Positions 45,390-55,664 are shown, counted from the stretch's first letter. The stretch is 64,000 nt of DNA from an uncultured Chlorobiaceae bacterium (GCA_903882665.1 CAIRXW010000017.1:1-64000), one strand, 5' to 3'. Made by a program: numbers and translations. Notes: a model not told the origin generated them from the letters alone.

Positions 45390-47141
45390 TCAAGCCACAG
45401 CCTCGGCCACATGAGCCTCCACAAGCTTGCGGCGAAGCACTTTGCCTACGGTTGATTTTGGCAGAGCCGGGATAAATTCGACATATTTCGGGACTTTGTA
45501 GGCTGTCAGGTCTTTGCGGCAGTGTTCCCGGAGTTCCTCGACGGTAAGATGGTGGCCCGGACGCAGGACAACCCATGCCTTGACCGCCTCTCCCTGGTAG
45601 GGATCGGGTACTCCGGCTACGCCGACTTCGAGGACTGCGGGGTGCACGGCTATGGCCTCTTCAACATCGCGGGGCCAGACCTGGAATCCGCCGGGTTTGA
45701 TGACATCTTTTTTGCGGTCAACAATAAAGAGGTAGCCATCTTCATCGAGATAGCCGAGATCGCCGGTATAAAGCCAGCCGTCACGGAGCACAAGTGCGGT
45801 CTCCATCGGATTCTGCCAGTACTCTTTCATGAGCTGGGGGGCACGCATGGTGATTTCCCCTATTTCAAGCTCGGCAAGGGTTTCAAAGCCGGTTTCCGAG
45901 TCAACAATCCGTATCTCGACATCGGGCACGGGAACGCCTACCGAACCATGCTTGTAGGTGCCCAAAATCGGGGTAAAAACTGAGGCAAGTGCTGCTTCGG
46001 TAAGACTGTAGGCGTCGATAATTCGACCTCCCGTCAACTCTTCAAAACGTTTTTTAGTTTCGAGCATGAGCGGTGCTGCGCCCGAAACACTCAGTTTGAG
46101 CGATTTGAGCATTGAGTGGTCACGCTTGACTTTGGGATGGTTGAGCATTGCGGTAAAGAGAGTGGGCACACCGGGAAGTACTGCGGCTTTCAGGGTTTTA
46201 ATGGTGTGCAGCAGGTCGTCAATATCGCGTGGATTGGGCACCAGTGCCACAGGGTAGCGCTCAATCAATGCGGCGGTCAAAATGCCAACCTGGGCGTAGA
46301 CGTGAAAGAGAGGCATGTTGAGCAGGATAATATCTTTTCCTTTTTCAAGAATGACACTGAACCAGCTTGCGATCTGCATGCCGGTCATCACCATCGCCTG
46401 ATGGGAGATGACAACGCATTTGGGGTTGCCGGTCGTCCCGCCGGAAAAGAGAAAAATGGCTGGCTCATCATGATTGATGGCAACCGGTGTAAATTTTTTT
46501 CCTGATTGGGCAGCAAGAAGAGTGCTCAGCCAATAGTCTCCTTTGTGCAGTTGAACCTTGTGACCATCCTTTTTCTCTTTGAGGAGCCTGAAGAGGGTGC
46601 TGTTGAGCGGTGAAAGATACTCCTTGATGCTGGTTACAATCACCCTTTTCAGGCGCGAAACGGTTTGGGCTGCCTTGATTTTTTCATAGAAGGGGGTGAG
46701 CACAATGACCGTCTCCGCACCGCATTCATTGAGGGCATGTTCAAGCTCGTTGACGGTGTAGAGTGGATTCATGGACACCGCAATCGCGCCAGCTTTCCAG
46801 ACTCCGAACTCACTGATAATCAGTTGCGGTGAGTTGGGCATGATGAGGGCGACCCGGTCTCCCTTGCCCAAACCAAGCGAGAGCAGGGCTCCGGCAAGCG
46901 CATCGCTTTGACGCTCCAGTTCGAGATATGAAAGCGCTCTTCCCTTGAAGTACATCGCTGGATACCGGGGCTGCTCCTCTGCACTCCTCCGGAGAACATC
47001 GACCAGTGTCTCTTCCGGGTATGGATGAAGTGTGTGGGGAACTCCCTTGTCATAGTGGCGAATCCAGGGCTTTGCTCTCATAGCTTTTTTTTTGCGTTTT
47101 AATCTTTCAAGAATCGAATATAAGGGGATATCATGCATCAT
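45390..47141 (-). CDS. Long-chain acyl-CoA ligase (AMP-forming), FadD-like
   Basis: A 583-residue adenylating enzyme. AMP motifs are IFLFSGGTTGNPKCVVISH (about residues 229-247), DAYSLTEAALASVF, and YTGDLGYLDEDGYLFIVDRKKD near 455-476; the C-terminal catalytic lysine is in LPKSTVGKVLRRKL. It activates fatty acids as CoA thioesters. Its start lies 21 bp after the bioA stop on the same strand, so it may be the last gene of the biotin operon; a role in pimelate activation is possible but not shown. An ATG at 47081 is an alternative start. Confidence 0.9.
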   Translation of the reverse strand: MMHDIPLYSILERLKRKKKAMRAKPWIRHYDKGVPHTLHPYPEETLVDVLRRSAEEQPRYPAMYFKGRALSYLELERQSDALAGALLSLGLGKGDRVALIMPNSPQLIISEFGVWKAGAIAVSMNPLYTVNELEHALNECGAETVIVLTPFYEKIKAAQTVSRLKRVIVTSIKEYLSPLNSTLFRLLKEKKDGHKVQLHKGDYWLSTLLAAQSGKKFTPVAINHDEPAIFLFSGGTTGNPKCVVISHQAMVMTGMQIASWFSVILEKGKDIILLNMPLFHVYAQVGILTAALIERYPVALVPNPRDIDDLLHTIKTLKAAVLPGVPTLFTAMLNHPKVKRDHSMLKSLKLSVSGAAPLMLETKKRFEELTGGRIIDAYSLTEAALASVFTPILGTYKHGSVGVPVPDVEIRIVDSETGFETLAELEIGEITMRAPQLMKEYWQNPMETALVLRDGWLYTGDLGYLDEDGYLFIVDRKKDVIKPGGFQVWPRDVEEAIAVHPAVLEVGVAGVPDPYQGEAVKAWVVLRPGHHLTVEELREHCRKDLTAYKVPKYVEFIPALPKSTVGKVLRRKLVEAHVAEAVA

Positions 47142-47162
47142 GAAAGGATGCGGAACAAAAAG

Positions 47163-48455
47163 TTACGGCATCGACTCCACAATATCGCAAACTGCTGCGG
47201 TTAATTGGGTGAGCTCTTCGTCGCGTATGACATAAGGTGGCATAAGATAGACCAGTTTTCCAAAGGGACGAACCCACACCCCTTTTTCTACAAATTTTTT
47301 CTGGATGAGGGCCATATCGACCGGGTGGTGCAGTTCGACCACCCCAATGGCACCAAGCACACGCACATCGGCCACATTGGCTGCATCCCGGCAGGGTTCC
47401 AGCCCCTGACGAAGCCCCTCTTCGAGCCGCTGCACCGCTGTCTGCCAGTCGTAACTGCAAAGAAGACTAATACTTGCAGATGCGACAGCACAGGCGAGAG
47501 GGTTTGCCATAAAGGTTGGCCCGTGCATGAAGAGCCCCGGATTGCCGGAACAGATCGCTTCGGCAAGCTTATCTGTTGTCAGTGTTGCGGCAAGGGTCAT
47601 GTAGCCGCCGGTAAGCGCTTTGCCGACACAGAGGATATCGGGCACCACGTCAGCATGTTCAAGCGCAAACATTTTTCCTGTGCGCCCGAAACCGGTGGCG
47701 ATTTCGTCGAAAATAAGCAGCACATCATAATCGTCGCAGAGTTCGCGGAGGCGACAGAGATAGTGCGGGGAGTAAAAGCGCATTCCCCCCGCGCCCTGAA
47801 CCACCGGCTCGATAATCACTGCGGCAATTTCCCGTTGATGCTCTTCAAGCTTCCGGCGCAGATCAGCCATATCTTCTTCGGTGCAGGGATCATTAAACCG
47901 GGGGGCTGGAGCTTCGGCAAAGTAGTGCTCCGGCATCACCCCTTTGAAGAGGGAGTGCATACCGGTTACCGGATCGCAGACCGACATGGCGGCAAAGGTG
48001 TCGCCATGGTAGCCGGAGCGGACAGTCAGCAGGCGGTTTTTCAGGGGTTCACCAAGAGCTGCCCAGTACTGAAAAGCCATTTTGATGGCCACTTCAACGG
48101 CAACTGAGCCGGAATCGCTGAAAAAGAGCTTTTGCAGCGGCTCGGGGGTCAGTGACACCAACTGTTTTGCAAGGGAAACTGCTGGTTCATGGGTGAGACC
48201 TCCGAACATGACATGGCTCATCCGCTGAAGCTGCGTGACTAACGCCTGATTGAGCACGGGGTGGTTGTAGCCATGGATGGCGGCCCACCAGGAGGACATG
48301 CCGTCAACAAGCCGACGGCCATCCTCAAGCTCAAGAAAGACGCCACTGGCACCGCAAACCGGATAGACCGGCAGAGGTGCCGTTATGGAGGTGTAGGGAT
48401 GCCAGAGATGCCGGCGGTCAAAATCAAGATCAACGGGGGCTGGGTGTATGGCCAT
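47163..48455 (-). CDS. bioA: Adenosylmethionine-8-amino-7-oxononanoate aminotransferase
   Basis: A 430-residue class-III PLP enzyme. [20 protein letters not shown] is the BioA opening, then [71 protein letters not shown] and the PLP lysine in [17 protein letters not shown]. It makes 7,8-diaminononanoate using SAM as amino donor. Part of the birA-bioBFGCDA operon; the bioD gene ends 21 bp before it. Confidence 0.97.
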   Translation of the reverse strand: MAIHPAPVDLDFDRRHLWHPYTSITAPLPVYPVCGASGVFLELEDGRRLVDGMSSWWAAIHGYNHPVLNQALVTQLQRMSHVMFGGLTHEPAVSLAKQLVSLTPEPLQKLFFSDSGSVAVEVAIKMAFQYWAALGEPLKNRLLTVRSGYHGDTFAAMSVCDPVTGMHSLFKGVMPEHYFAEAPAPRFNDPCTEEDMADLRRKLEEHQREIAAVIIEPVVQGAGGMRFYSPHYLCRLRELCDDYDVLLIFDEIATGFGRTGKMFALEHADVVPDILCVGKALTGGYMTLAATLTTDKLAEAICSGNPGLFMHGPTFMANPLACAVASASISLLCSYDWQTAVQRLEEGLRQGLEPCRDAANVADVRVLGAIGVVELHHPVDMALIQKKFVEKGVWVRPFGKLVYLMPPYVIRDEELTQLTAAVCDIVESMP

Positions 48456-48476
48456 ACCGATAGAGGCTATAAGATG

Positions 48477-49154
48477 TTATGATAAAGAGAGCCGTGCGGC
48501 AGCGTCCAAATCGAGCAGCCCTTCACGCAGGCCGATGATCGGGGCATCATATCCCGCCTTTTCGAGATAATGACGGATAACCTCACGGGTATCATCGGCA
48601 ATCAGCTTGTCGATGTTCTGAAAAGAGTTGTAGATAACTCCCTGGATAACGATTCCCCTGTGCCGACAGGCCTCGATGGAGAGAAGGGTGTGGTTGATGC
48701 TGCCAAGCCGTGGACTCGTCACCAGAAGAAGGCTGTATCCCGCGTCGCGGATATAGTCGGCAAAAAGAAGATCTGCGGTGAGAGGGACAAGGAGCCCGCC
48801 AACCCCCTCAAGAAGCACCAGGTCGTAACGTTGCTGCAGGGCAAGGGTAGAGCTGCTGATTCGGTGAAGATCGACCTCAGTGCCTTCCAGACGGGCGGAA
48901 AGGTGCGGGGAGGCAGGATAGCAAAAAACAGAAGGGCAGGTGAGCCCCTCCCGGTCGGCATCCTGCACTCCAATCCCCATCAGGCGACGGTGTTCAAGGA
49001 TATCTTCCGCTATCCCTTCACAGCCCGTCTGGACAATTTTCTGTGTAATGACCTTTTTGCCTTGCTGAAGCAGTGCTTTGGCGAGCAGGCCGGTCGTGTA
49101 TGTTTTTCCGATTCCGGTATCGATACCGGCAACAGCAAGAACAGTTCCGCTCAT
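48477..49154 (-). CDS. bioD: Dethiobiotin synthetase
   Basis: A 225-residue P-loop enzyme: LAVAGIDTGIGKTYTTGLLA is the nucleotide loop, then KIVQTGC, LLEGVGGLLVPLT and the C-terminal region. It closes the ureido ring of dethiobiotin. ATG at 49154 overlaps the bioC stop (ATGA) and fits the family start; an in-frame start at 49178 adds eight residues. It lies between bioC and bioA. Confidence 0.95.
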   Translation of the reverse strand: MSGTVLAVAGIDTGIGKTYTTGLLAKALLQQGKKVITQKIVQTGCEGIAEDILEHRRLMGIGVQDADREGLTCPSVFCYPASPHLSARLEGTEVDLHRISSSTLALQQRYDLVLLEGVGGLLVPLTADLLFADYIRDAGYSLLLVTSPRLGSINHTLLSIEACRHRGIVIQGVIYNSFQNIDKLIADDTREVIRHYLEKAGYDAPIIGLREGLLDLDAAARLSLS

Positions 49155-49933
49155 GAGATTCTCTTTTTCATGCAGCAATAAAGGGGATGGTAGGTCAGGT
49201 AGACGCCATTGTCAGTGGAAAAGAGTCGCCGGTACTCTTTGATAAAATTGAGGTAACGGCTTTTTGTCCATGAACGGCGAAGCAGCCCGTTGACACCGGT
49301 AGAGCGGATATGGTGCAGCATCGCTTCTGGTGAGCTGAATTCCATGCGCAGCGTCTCTTCACGGCTGACGCTCATCTCAAAATAACGTCCGGCAAGAAGT
49401 TCAAGCTCACCGAGGGAGTGATAGCTGAGGCCGACCCCCTCAATGGCCAATATTTCTCGCATGTTAGAGGGGCCGAAGGTGGTGAAGGCGAGCATCCCGC
49501 CTGGCTTGAGATGAAGGGAAACTTTTCGAAAAAATCCGTCGAGGTCATTGAGCCATTGCAGTGTAGCACTGGAAACAACAAGGTCGAGCGATGAGGGCAA
49601 AAGCTCCAGGCTCTCGATGTCCCCGGCAAGAAAGTAGAACTCCCCGACAGCAAAGCGGTCAAGAACCCCCTGGAGAGAGGTGCGGCTCTCTGCGACAAGG
49701 TCATTGGCATAATAGCTCTTGACTGTGCAGCGAGCGAGCATCTCAGCCATAAGTGCGCCTGAGCCTGAGCCTACTTCGAGGATCCGCTCAAACGATCGTG
49801 CGGGCTCCTGCTCGCAGATGATCTCTGCAAGTTCCCGGGCCATCGCTTTCTGCACCACAGCATGGCGACCGTAACTGAAAAGCGTACGGCGAAAACGGTC
49901 GCGAACCAGTTGTTTGTCGATCAACGGATGCAT
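49151..49933 (-). CDS. bioC: Malonyl-ACP O-methyltransferase
   Basis: A 260-residue SAM methyltransferase: VRDRFRRTLFSYGRHAVVQK, the SAM loop ILEVGSGSGALMAEMLA, then LDLVVSSATLQWLNDLDGFF and KPGGMLAFTTFGPSNMREI, which is characteristic of BioC. It masks the malonyl carboxylate so that fatty-acid synthesis can build the pimeloyl chain. ATG at 49933 is chosen; it overlaps bioG by 13 bp. Confidence 0.95.
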   Translation of the reverse strand: MHPLIDKQLVRDRFRRTLFSYGRHAVVQKAMARELAEIICEQEPARSFERILEVGSGSGALMAEMLARCTVKSYYANDLVAESRTSLQGVLDRFAVGEFYFLAGDIESLELLPSSLDLVVSSATLQWLNDLDGFFRKVSLHLKPGGMLAFTTFGPSNMREILAIEGVGLSYHSLGELELLAGRYFEMSVSREETLRMEFSSPEAMLHHIRSTGVNGLLRRSWTKSRYLNFIKEYRRLFSTDNGVYLTYHPLYCCMKKRIS

Positions 49934-50610
49934 GCAAGCACCTCCTGCAGGTTCCTGAAATGAAAAAAGGGAAAGTGGGGCATATCGGCTATCACGGTTT
50001 GAGGAAGGCCTTTCCATGCGCGGTACTGCTGCTCTGCCGGAAAAACAAGATCACGTCCGCCAATAATGGCATGGTCATAGCGCCATGCGGTGCCGCATGG
50101 CGGGCTATCCGCCAGAAAGTGCTCCTGCAATTGCTCCAGTTCTTGCTGTTGATCCGCCGTGCTGCGGTCGGGCAACATGGAGGAAAAAAGGGCGAGTGCT
50201 TCGCCGGAGCCACACATCCTTCGGTTGAAGCGGTTTCGGCTCTTTTCTGACCAGGTGGCGAGGGTTGCCTCAAAAACCTGGGGGTTGATCCCTCTCTCGG
50301 CATTGACCGGATGCAGGGTGCCGTTGATGGCAATTGCGCGCTCTATCGGGGGTAGCTCAACATGCTGCGCTGCCCAGACACCAAATGACCAGGCGATAAC
50401 CGTTATGCGGCCATACCGGCTTGCCTCCCTCATAAAGCCCGGCTCTGTCTCCAGGGTTCGGTAGTCGTAACAGAGGAGCAAATCCGCATCAAACCCGTCA
50501 GAAAGCGACTCGGCAAGAAGATGGTCGCCAATACGGCGATCCATGCCCCACCCGTTAAAAAAAAGCAAAAGCTCTTCAGCTCCCTCTTTTCTGAGCCACG
50601 CTGTTTTCAT
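49921..50610 (-). CDS. bioG: Pimeloyl-ACP methyl ester esterase BioG
   Basis: A 229-residue alpha/beta hydrolase of the BioG (DUF452) family: LLLFFNGWGMDRRIGDHLLA, DLLLCYDYRTLE, and the nucleophile elbow ITVIAWSFGVWAAQHV with Ser in W-S-F-G. A histidine near the end (DMPHFPFFH) completes the triad. It frees pimeloyl-ACP from its methyl ester, doing the job of BioH. Its position between bioF and bioC supports the role. It overlaps both neighbours by a few bases. Confidence 0.93.
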   Translation of the reverse strand: MKTAWLRKEGAEELLLFFNGWGMDRRIGDHLLAESLSDGFDADLLLCYDYRTLETEPGFMREASRYGRITVIAWSFGVWAAQHVELPPIERAIAINGTLHPVNAERGINPQVFEATLATWSEKSRNRFNRRMCGSGEALALFSSMLPDRSTADQQQELEQLQEHFLADSPPCGTAWRYDHAIIGGRDLVFPAEQQYRAWKGLPQTVIADMPHFPFFHFRNLQEVLACIR

Positions 50611-51776
50611 GCGGTCGTTATCCTCCCGATGAGTTCAGGAATGCGCGCAATATCTGCCCATTGCAGCGTCGAGCGAAGCGAAATGCGGATTCGGGCGCTC
50701 TTTTCCGGGACGGTAGGCGGACGCACCGGCAAACAGAGAAAGCCAGCCTCCCGAAGACGGGCAGAGAGGGTAACGGCGAGCGCATTGCTGCCGGTAATCA
50801 CCGGGACAATATGGCTTTCACCCGGAACGTCGAGTGAGCAGGCAATCAGTTCACTGCGGAGCTTTGCAGCAAGCTGCAAAAGCGCCTGCCGCTCCCGATA
50901 CATGGATGTCTGCCGCTCAAGAGTGAGCAGACTCCAGCCGAGTATGGCGGGTGGCAGTGCTGTGGTAAAAATGAAGGAGCGCATGGTATTGATCAGGTAC
51001 TCCCTGAAGAGGCTGCTCATCACAGCGTAGGCTCCCGTTGAGGCAAGCGCTTTGCCGAATGTCCCGGTGATGATATCAATCTGCTGCACCACACCGGCCG
51101 TTTCACAGAGGCCGAGACCGCGCACTCCGAAGACTCCGACACCGTGCGCTTCATCGACAACAAGCAGAGCTCCATACTTCTCTTTCAGGGCAACAAGGCG
51201 GGAGAGGTCGGCAAGGTCTCCGTCCATGCTGAAGACCGATTCGGTGACAATGAATATCTGCCGGTAACGGTCGGCGGCAGCGGCAAGCAGCTCTTCAAGG
51301 TGATCGTAGTCGAGGTGGCGGTAGCGCTGGTAAGGAGCTTCAGCAATTTTCATGCCGTCAATGATGCTTGCGTGGTTTTTCCGGTCACTGAGCACCAGAT
51401 CGTGACGACCGCAGAGCGCCGGAATGATACCGATGTTGGCATGATAGCCGCTGTTGAAGACCAGCGCGGCTTCACGCCCGTAGAGCGCGGCAAGGGCACG
51501 CTCCAACTGGTCGTAAAGCGGATGGTTGCCGGTCAGAAGACGGGAGGAGGAGCTGGTCATGGCATAGTGCCTCTCCCTGAACTCTTCGGCGTAACCGGCA
51601 AGCAGTTCCCGGTCGTCGCCAAGGCCGAGATAGTCGTTTGATGAGAGGTTCAGAAGAGGCTGACCACCCACCGCAATATGGTTGCCATCCCGGGCCGTGA
51701 TATCGGGAAGTATCCGGTACCGGTCGAGGTCGCGAAGCTCTTCGAGCTCCCGACTGATCCTTTCCTGAAACTGCAT
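50607..51776 (-). CDS. bioF: 8-amino-7-oxononanoate synthase
   Basis: A 389-residue PLP enzyme of the alpha-oxoamine synthase family: LLNLSSNDYLGLGDDRELLA, SSSSRLLTGNHPLYDQLE, VFNSGYHANIGIIPAL, LLVVDEAHGVGVFGVRGLGL, and the PLP lysine in IITGTFGKALASTGAY. It joins pimeloyl-ACP with alanine. The ATG at 51776 gives the family start; the in-frame start at 51830 would overlap bioB. Confidence 0.96.
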   Translation of the reverse strand: MQFQERISRELEELRDLDRYRILPDITARDGNHIAVGGQPLLNLSSNDYLGLGDDRELLAGYAEEFRERHYAMTSSSSRLLTGNHPLYDQLERALAALYGREAALVFNSGYHANIGIIPALCGRHDLVLSDRKNHASIIDGMKIAEAPYQRYRHLDYDHLEELLAAAADRYRQIFIVTESVFSMDGDLADLSRLVALKEKYGALLVVDEAHGVGVFGVRGLGLCETAGVVQQIDIITGTFGKALASTGAYAVMSSLFREYLINTMRSFIFTTALPPAILGWSLLTLERQTSMYRERQALLQLAAKLRSELIACSLDVPGESHIVPVITGSNALAVTLSARLREAGFLCLPVRPPTVPEKSARIRISLRSTLQWADIARIPELIGRITTA

Positions 51777-51789
51777 GACGGCGGCGTCC

Positions 51790-52794
51790 TCAGTTAAACG
51801 TTGCAATCTGGCGGGCAAAACGGTCGTCATCGGCGATATCGCGTCCCCGTGTGGTCAGGTAACCACCTGTAAGATAACCGTTTGCACCCGACAGCATCAA
51901 AAGTCCCTGGAAATCTTTCATGATGGTCTCCCTGCCAGCGGCAAACTTGATGATTTTATTCGGATGAGCCAGACGGCAGATAGCAAAGGTTTTTACAATT
52001 TCTGCCACAGAAACCGGCTCTTTTCCTGCCAGAGGAGTACCGTCGATCGGTACCAGCACGTTGAGCGGTATGACAGAAACATCAAGTACCTGAAGGGCAA
52101 AAATCATGGAAATGCGATCATGCATGGTTTCGCCAACACCCATAATGCCGCCGCAGCAGACGGAGATATTGTTCTTTCTCAACAATTTGATGGTCTCAAT
52201 CCGCTCTTCGACGCCATGCGTATCGGCAATAAGCTCGCTGTACCTGTCGGGCGCAACCTGAATGTTTATATTGTAGTGAGCGATGCCGTGCGCCGCAAGT
52301 GCTTCCGCAGGTTCTGCGCCCAACATGCCAAGCGAGGCACAGACACTCAGTTCCGGCAGCTCTGCATGGAGGCGGTCAATCATGTCGAGCACCCGCTGAA
52401 ACTCCGGATTGATCCGTTTATAACCGTAGCCACTGGTCACGATTCCGAAGTGGGTGACTCCGGCGGAGAAACAGTTCCGCGCTTCAATCAGTACGGATTC
52501 TTCATCGACCAGATCATAGACCTCAATATCGGCCCGATTGTGGCGCGACTGTGCGCAAAAGCGGCAGTTTTCGCCGCATACCCCCGATTTGGCATTCATG
52601 ATGGAGCAGGCATGAAGCGCTTCAGGGCCGCTTCCGTAGCGGTTTTTGACTTTGTTGGCCAGCGAAGCCAAATCAAGTGCCAGCTCACCGGGCAACTCTG
52701 CAAGCAGCAGGGCTTCGGCATGGCTGATCGGTTCACCGGTCTCAAGAACACGGTATGCTGCAGCAATTTGAGGATGAAGCGTTGGTTGATCCAT
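51790..52794 (-). CDS. bioB: Biotin synthase
   Basis: A 334-residue radical-SAM enzyme: [20 protein letters not shown] carries CxxxCxxC, followed by the BioB motifs [49 protein letters not shown] and the [2Fe-2S] Arg/Cys region AAGRE. It inserts sulphur into dethiobiotin. It begins 5 bp after birA. Complete. Confidence 0.97.
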   Translation of the reverse strand: MDQPTLHPQIAAAYRVLETGEPISHAEALLLAELPGELALDLASLANKVKNRYGSGPEALHACSIMNAKSGVCGENCRFCAQSRHNRADIEVYDLVDEESVLIEARNCFSAGVTHFGIVTSGYGYKRINPEFQRVLDMIDRLHAELPELSVCASLGMLGAEPAEALAAHGIAHYNINIQVAPDRYSELIADTHGVEERIETIKLLRKNNISVCCGGIMGVGETMHDRISMIFALQVLDVSVIPLNVLVPIDGTPLAGKEPVSVAEIVKTFAICRLAHPNKIIKFAAGRETIMKDFQGLLMLSGANGYLTGGYLTTRGRDIADDDRFARQIATFN

Positions 52795-52799
52795 AAAAA

Positions 52800-53798
52800 T
52801 CAGGGGTTATATGATGATGGGCAGCTTCGTAAATGGGCCTCTCCCGACGAAACAAGGATAATCTCTCCCTCTGCACTCTCAAGCTCCAGCTCTCCAAAAC
52901 GTGAAATCCCTCTCACCGTTCCGCTTACGCTTCGTTTTAACTGGTCGACCATCACCGCTTTCGATTGCAGGAACGAATGGGTTTCGAGATAGGGAAGGAT
53001 AAAGCCGAGATCATCCTCCAATAGCCAGGAGTCATAGAGCGGTTCGAAATAATTCAGCACTGAGGCCAGAAGCTCCGGTCTCGAAGAGAGTTGCCCTGTT
53101 TCGAGAAAAAGTGAGGTTGCGCTCTCATGCAGGGGGGGCTGAAAAGCTGACTGGTTGACATTGATACCGATTCCAACGACGACAAAGTGTGTACAATCAG
53201 GCTCGGACTGCATTTCGCACAACACCCCGCACAACTTTTTTCCATTGGCCAAAATGTCATTCGGCCACTTGATCATCGCCGCAAAATCGACAGAGAGGGC
53301 GCTCAAGGCCTGATGAATAGCCGCCGCCACAAGCAGTGTCAGTTGCGGGACACGAATGGAAGGTATTCCCGGCCGCAGAATCAGGGAAAAATAGAGATTG
53401 ACGCCCGAAGGCGAGAGCCAGGTACGCCCCATTCGGCCACGACCACCAGTCTGGGAATCGGCCACGACCACGCAGCCCTCCACGGCACCCTCAACGGCAA
53501 GAGCCTTCGCAAGAATATTGGTCGAGGCTGTAACAGAGTGATAAGCAATCTTTCGGCCAAACCGGCGGGTAGTGAGAGATGGGCGCACCTCGGCCTCTAC
53601 AGGACGACCGGTCAGAGCTGATAGCCGGTACCCTCTGCCTGTTACCGCATCAATTGAATACCCTTCGCTGCGCAACAGGCTGATATGCTTCCAAACGGCA
53701 CTTCTGGTAATGCCAAATTCCCGGCAAAGCGCTTCACCTGATACAAAATCCGCATCGGTGATCATCTGGCTCAAAATTCGGGCGGTAATGTCGTTCAT
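52800..53798 (-). CDS. birA: Bifunctional biotin-protein ligase and biotin operon repressor
   Basis: A 332-residue protein with an N-terminal winged helix ([40 protein letters not shown]) and a ligase domain: [20 protein letters not shown], then [19 protein letters not shown]. The DNA-binding domain makes it the repressor class of BirA. It leads the bio operon and its promoter carries a matching operator 53 bp upstream, so it should regulate its own transcription together with bioB and the rest. The ATG at 53798 fits the family. Confidence 0.96.
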   Translation of the reverse strand: MNDITARILSQMITDADFVSGEALCREFGITRSAVWKHISLLRSEGYSIDAVTGRGYRLSALTGRPVEAEVRPSLTTRRFGRKIAYHSVTASTNILAKALAVEGAVEGCVVVADSQTGGRGRMGRTWLSPSGVNLYFSLILRPGIPSIRVPQLTLLVAAAIHQALSALSVDFAAMIKWPNDILANGKKLCGVLCEMQSEPDCTHFVVVGIGINVNQSAFQPPLHESATSLFLETGQLSSRPELLASVLNYFEPLYDSWLLEDDLGFILPYLETHSFLQSKAVMVDQLKRSVSGTVRGISRFGELELESAEGEIILVSSGEAHLRSCPSSYNP

Positions 53799-53850
53799 GA
53801 CTGGGAGCAAAATAGAGAAAAGGCAAACTATCGCCGCGTTTCCAGGAATA

Positions 53851-53880
53851 TGTGAACCCGAATGTAGCGCGAGGTTTACA
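53851..53880. promoter_or_regulatory. BirA operator ahead of the biotin operon
   Basis: TGTGAACC (53851-53858), a 14-bp spacer and GGTTTACA (53873-53880) form the BirA-box pattern TGTAAACC-N14-16-GGTTTACA, with one mismatch in the first arm. It lies 53 bp upstream of the birA start and covers the -10 region of the predicted promoter. Confidence 0.85.
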
Positions 53881-53889
53881 ACTTTGCAA
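53861..53889 (-). promoter_or_regulatory. Promoter of the birA-bio operon
   Basis: On the minus strand TTGCAA (53889-53884) and TACATT (53866-53861) are separated by exactly 17 bp. The operator arms overlap the spacer and the region after the -10, so BirA binding would block polymerase. Confidence 0.7.
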
Positions 53890-53939
53890 CAAGAAAAAGC
53901 GTTTTTGCCTTGATTCCGTTCGCTCGGAAAAGAAGCGTT

Positions 53940-55664
53940 TCAGCGCTCCATTGCGGCCATGCTGGAGGTTTCGTAGTTCTTGCGATAGGCCTGCACTCCC
54001 TGAAAAATAGTGTATGCGATTTTTTTCTGCTCCTGACGATCACGAAGAATCTTCTCTTCGCCTGGATTGGAGAGGTAACCCACTTCAACAAGCGCACTCG
54101 GCATGGAAGGACTCCATAACACCATAAAACCTGCCTGGTGCACTCCGCCTTTTTTATTGACCGGCTGCCGATAGTCCGGGTTGAGGATATGCTGGGCAAG
54201 CAAGGTGGACTGCCTGGCAAATGCACTCTGGGCCATGCTGCTCATGATGAGATACTCTTCAGTAAAACCTTTGTACGCAAGGGTGTAGTCGGCCTCCTGG
54301 CGTATAACCGAGTTTTCAAACAGAGCAACGTCAAGAGCCTGCTTTGTTTTATGCGCTCCAAGAATATAGACTTCGGAACCGCGAACACTATGGTTCAAAT
54401 TCGCATTGCAGTGAACACTGATAAAGAGTTTTCCTCCGCTCTGGTTTGCTATTTTTCCCCGTTGAAGCAGAGGAATAAAGGCGTCATCCTTTCTTGTGTA
54501 GATGACCCGCACATCAGGCCACTTCCCGGTGATAAACCGACCGAGATCACGAACGATGTTGAGTGCGACATCTTTTTCATTGGTGCCGTTTCCGCCTGTA
54601 GCCCCGGGATCCTTTCCTCCATGACCTGCATCAAGCACAATGGTATCAAGCCTCCACTTTTCAATATCGTGGCTGATAACCTGTGCAATCTGCCGTTCTT
54701 TGTCCTTTTTGCGAATTGCGTCCGTTCCGGCATCACTGCGGATAGAGATCACATAACGGTTGTGTTTGTTGTCACGCTGAAATTCAACAGAATTGATGAC
54801 AAACGCTCGATTGTCGAGTGCTATGGTAAACTGTAGCCCTGCTCTGGCAACCTGTTTGGGGGTGATTGAGCTGACCACACCTCCACGGTACACTTTTGTT
54901 AATGCGCTCATATCACAAGAGGCTTTTTCAAGGGAAAAATAGGTGACCCCCTCTTTGTTGAGCGTAACGAGTGATGCCTGGGCAGCAATACCGGAAGCTG
55001 AAAAAGTGATAACCGCTCCGTTCGATCGGTTCTTGACCTCAATTCCGCTAATCACCGTCCTGCCTTCAGCCTGCGTGCTGGAGCTCTCTGCATCAGAGCC
55101 CCCTTCCTGGCTGACCTCCCCGATTGTTGCGTCCGACTCCCCGAGACTTTTTCTGTCAAGCCGGACGCGTATCTGGCCAGAGGTGTGGTTGTAGACCACA
55201 TCCCGGTCCAGCCAGACGCTGAAGAGCCGGCATAACTGACTGACCGGCAGCAAGAGCCGTGATTGAATCAGTAAAGGAGCTGAGGATAGTTGGAGAATCC
55301 TTTGCGGAAGTTCAGGATTTCTGGAAATAACACGAACAAAATTATTGCCGCCCATGATCGTACAGATCGTGCCGGGCATCCCGAAAGATTCCTCAACAAC
55401 AAGTCCGCCCTGCTCATTACGGTAACTCATCCTCAAGGCCCGCACCATGGATTCAAGATCAATCATCACGATGCCCTCCCTTTTCTGGCCCGCCACCTTC
55501 ATGGTATAACCCTGATCCTCTCCTGTGATCACATGGAGAGAAACAGAACCCTGTCCGGACTGTCCGGACTGCAAAGATGGAAGAGCTGAAAGAGTGCTGA
55601 CGGAAAGCGTCAGCAGCATCAGAACGGCCAAACCGGAACGGAGAGAACGCAAAAAGTGAAGCAT
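53940..55664 (-). CDS. N-acetylmuramoyl-L-alanine amidase with AMIN-like N-terminal region
   Basis: A 574-residue exported protein. Signal peptide LRSLRSGLAVLMLLTLSVST at the start; a copper-amine-oxidase-like/AMIN region in residues 40-320; and an Amidase_3 zinc domain: TIVLDAGHGGKDPGATGGNG with the first His, FISVHCNANLNHSVRGSEVY with the second, and SALVEVGYLSNPGEEKIL with the catalytic Glu. It cuts the amide bond between muramic acid and the stem peptide during cell separation. The ATG at 55664 is chosen for its signal peptide; the frame is open further up to 55967 and overlaps topA. Confidence 0.92.
   Translation of the reverse strand: MLHFLRSLRSGLAVLMLLTLSVSTLSALPSLQSGQSGQGSVSLHVITGEDQGYTMKVAGQKREGIVMIDLESMVRALRMSYRNEQGGLVVEESFGMPGTICTIMGGNNFVRVISRNPELPQRILQLSSAPLLIQSRLLLPVSQLCRLFSVWLDRDVVYNHTSGQIRVRLDRKSLGESDATIGEVSQEGGSDAESSSTQAEGRTVISGIEVKNRSNGAVITFSASGIAAQASLVTLNKEGVTYFSLEKASCDMSALTKVYRGGVVSSITPKQVARAGLQFTIALDNRAFVINSVEFQRDNKHNRYVISIRSDAGTDAIRKKDKERQIAQVISHDIEKWRLDTIVLDAGHGGKDPGATGGNGTNEKDVALNIVRDLGRFITGKWPDVRVIYTRKDDAFIPLLQRGKIANQSGGKLFISVHCNANLNHSVRGSEVYILGAHKTKQALDVALFENSVIRQEADYTLAYKGFTEEYLIMSSMAQSAFARQSTLLAQHILNPDYRQPVNKKGGVHQAGFMVLWSPSMPSALVEVGYLSNPGEEKILRDRQEQKKIAYTIFQGVQAYRKNYETSSMAAMER

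Noticed and set aside
51775-52992. 405-codon plus-strand frame over bioB
   Set aside because: Antisense to bioB, bridging its neighbours; no family features.
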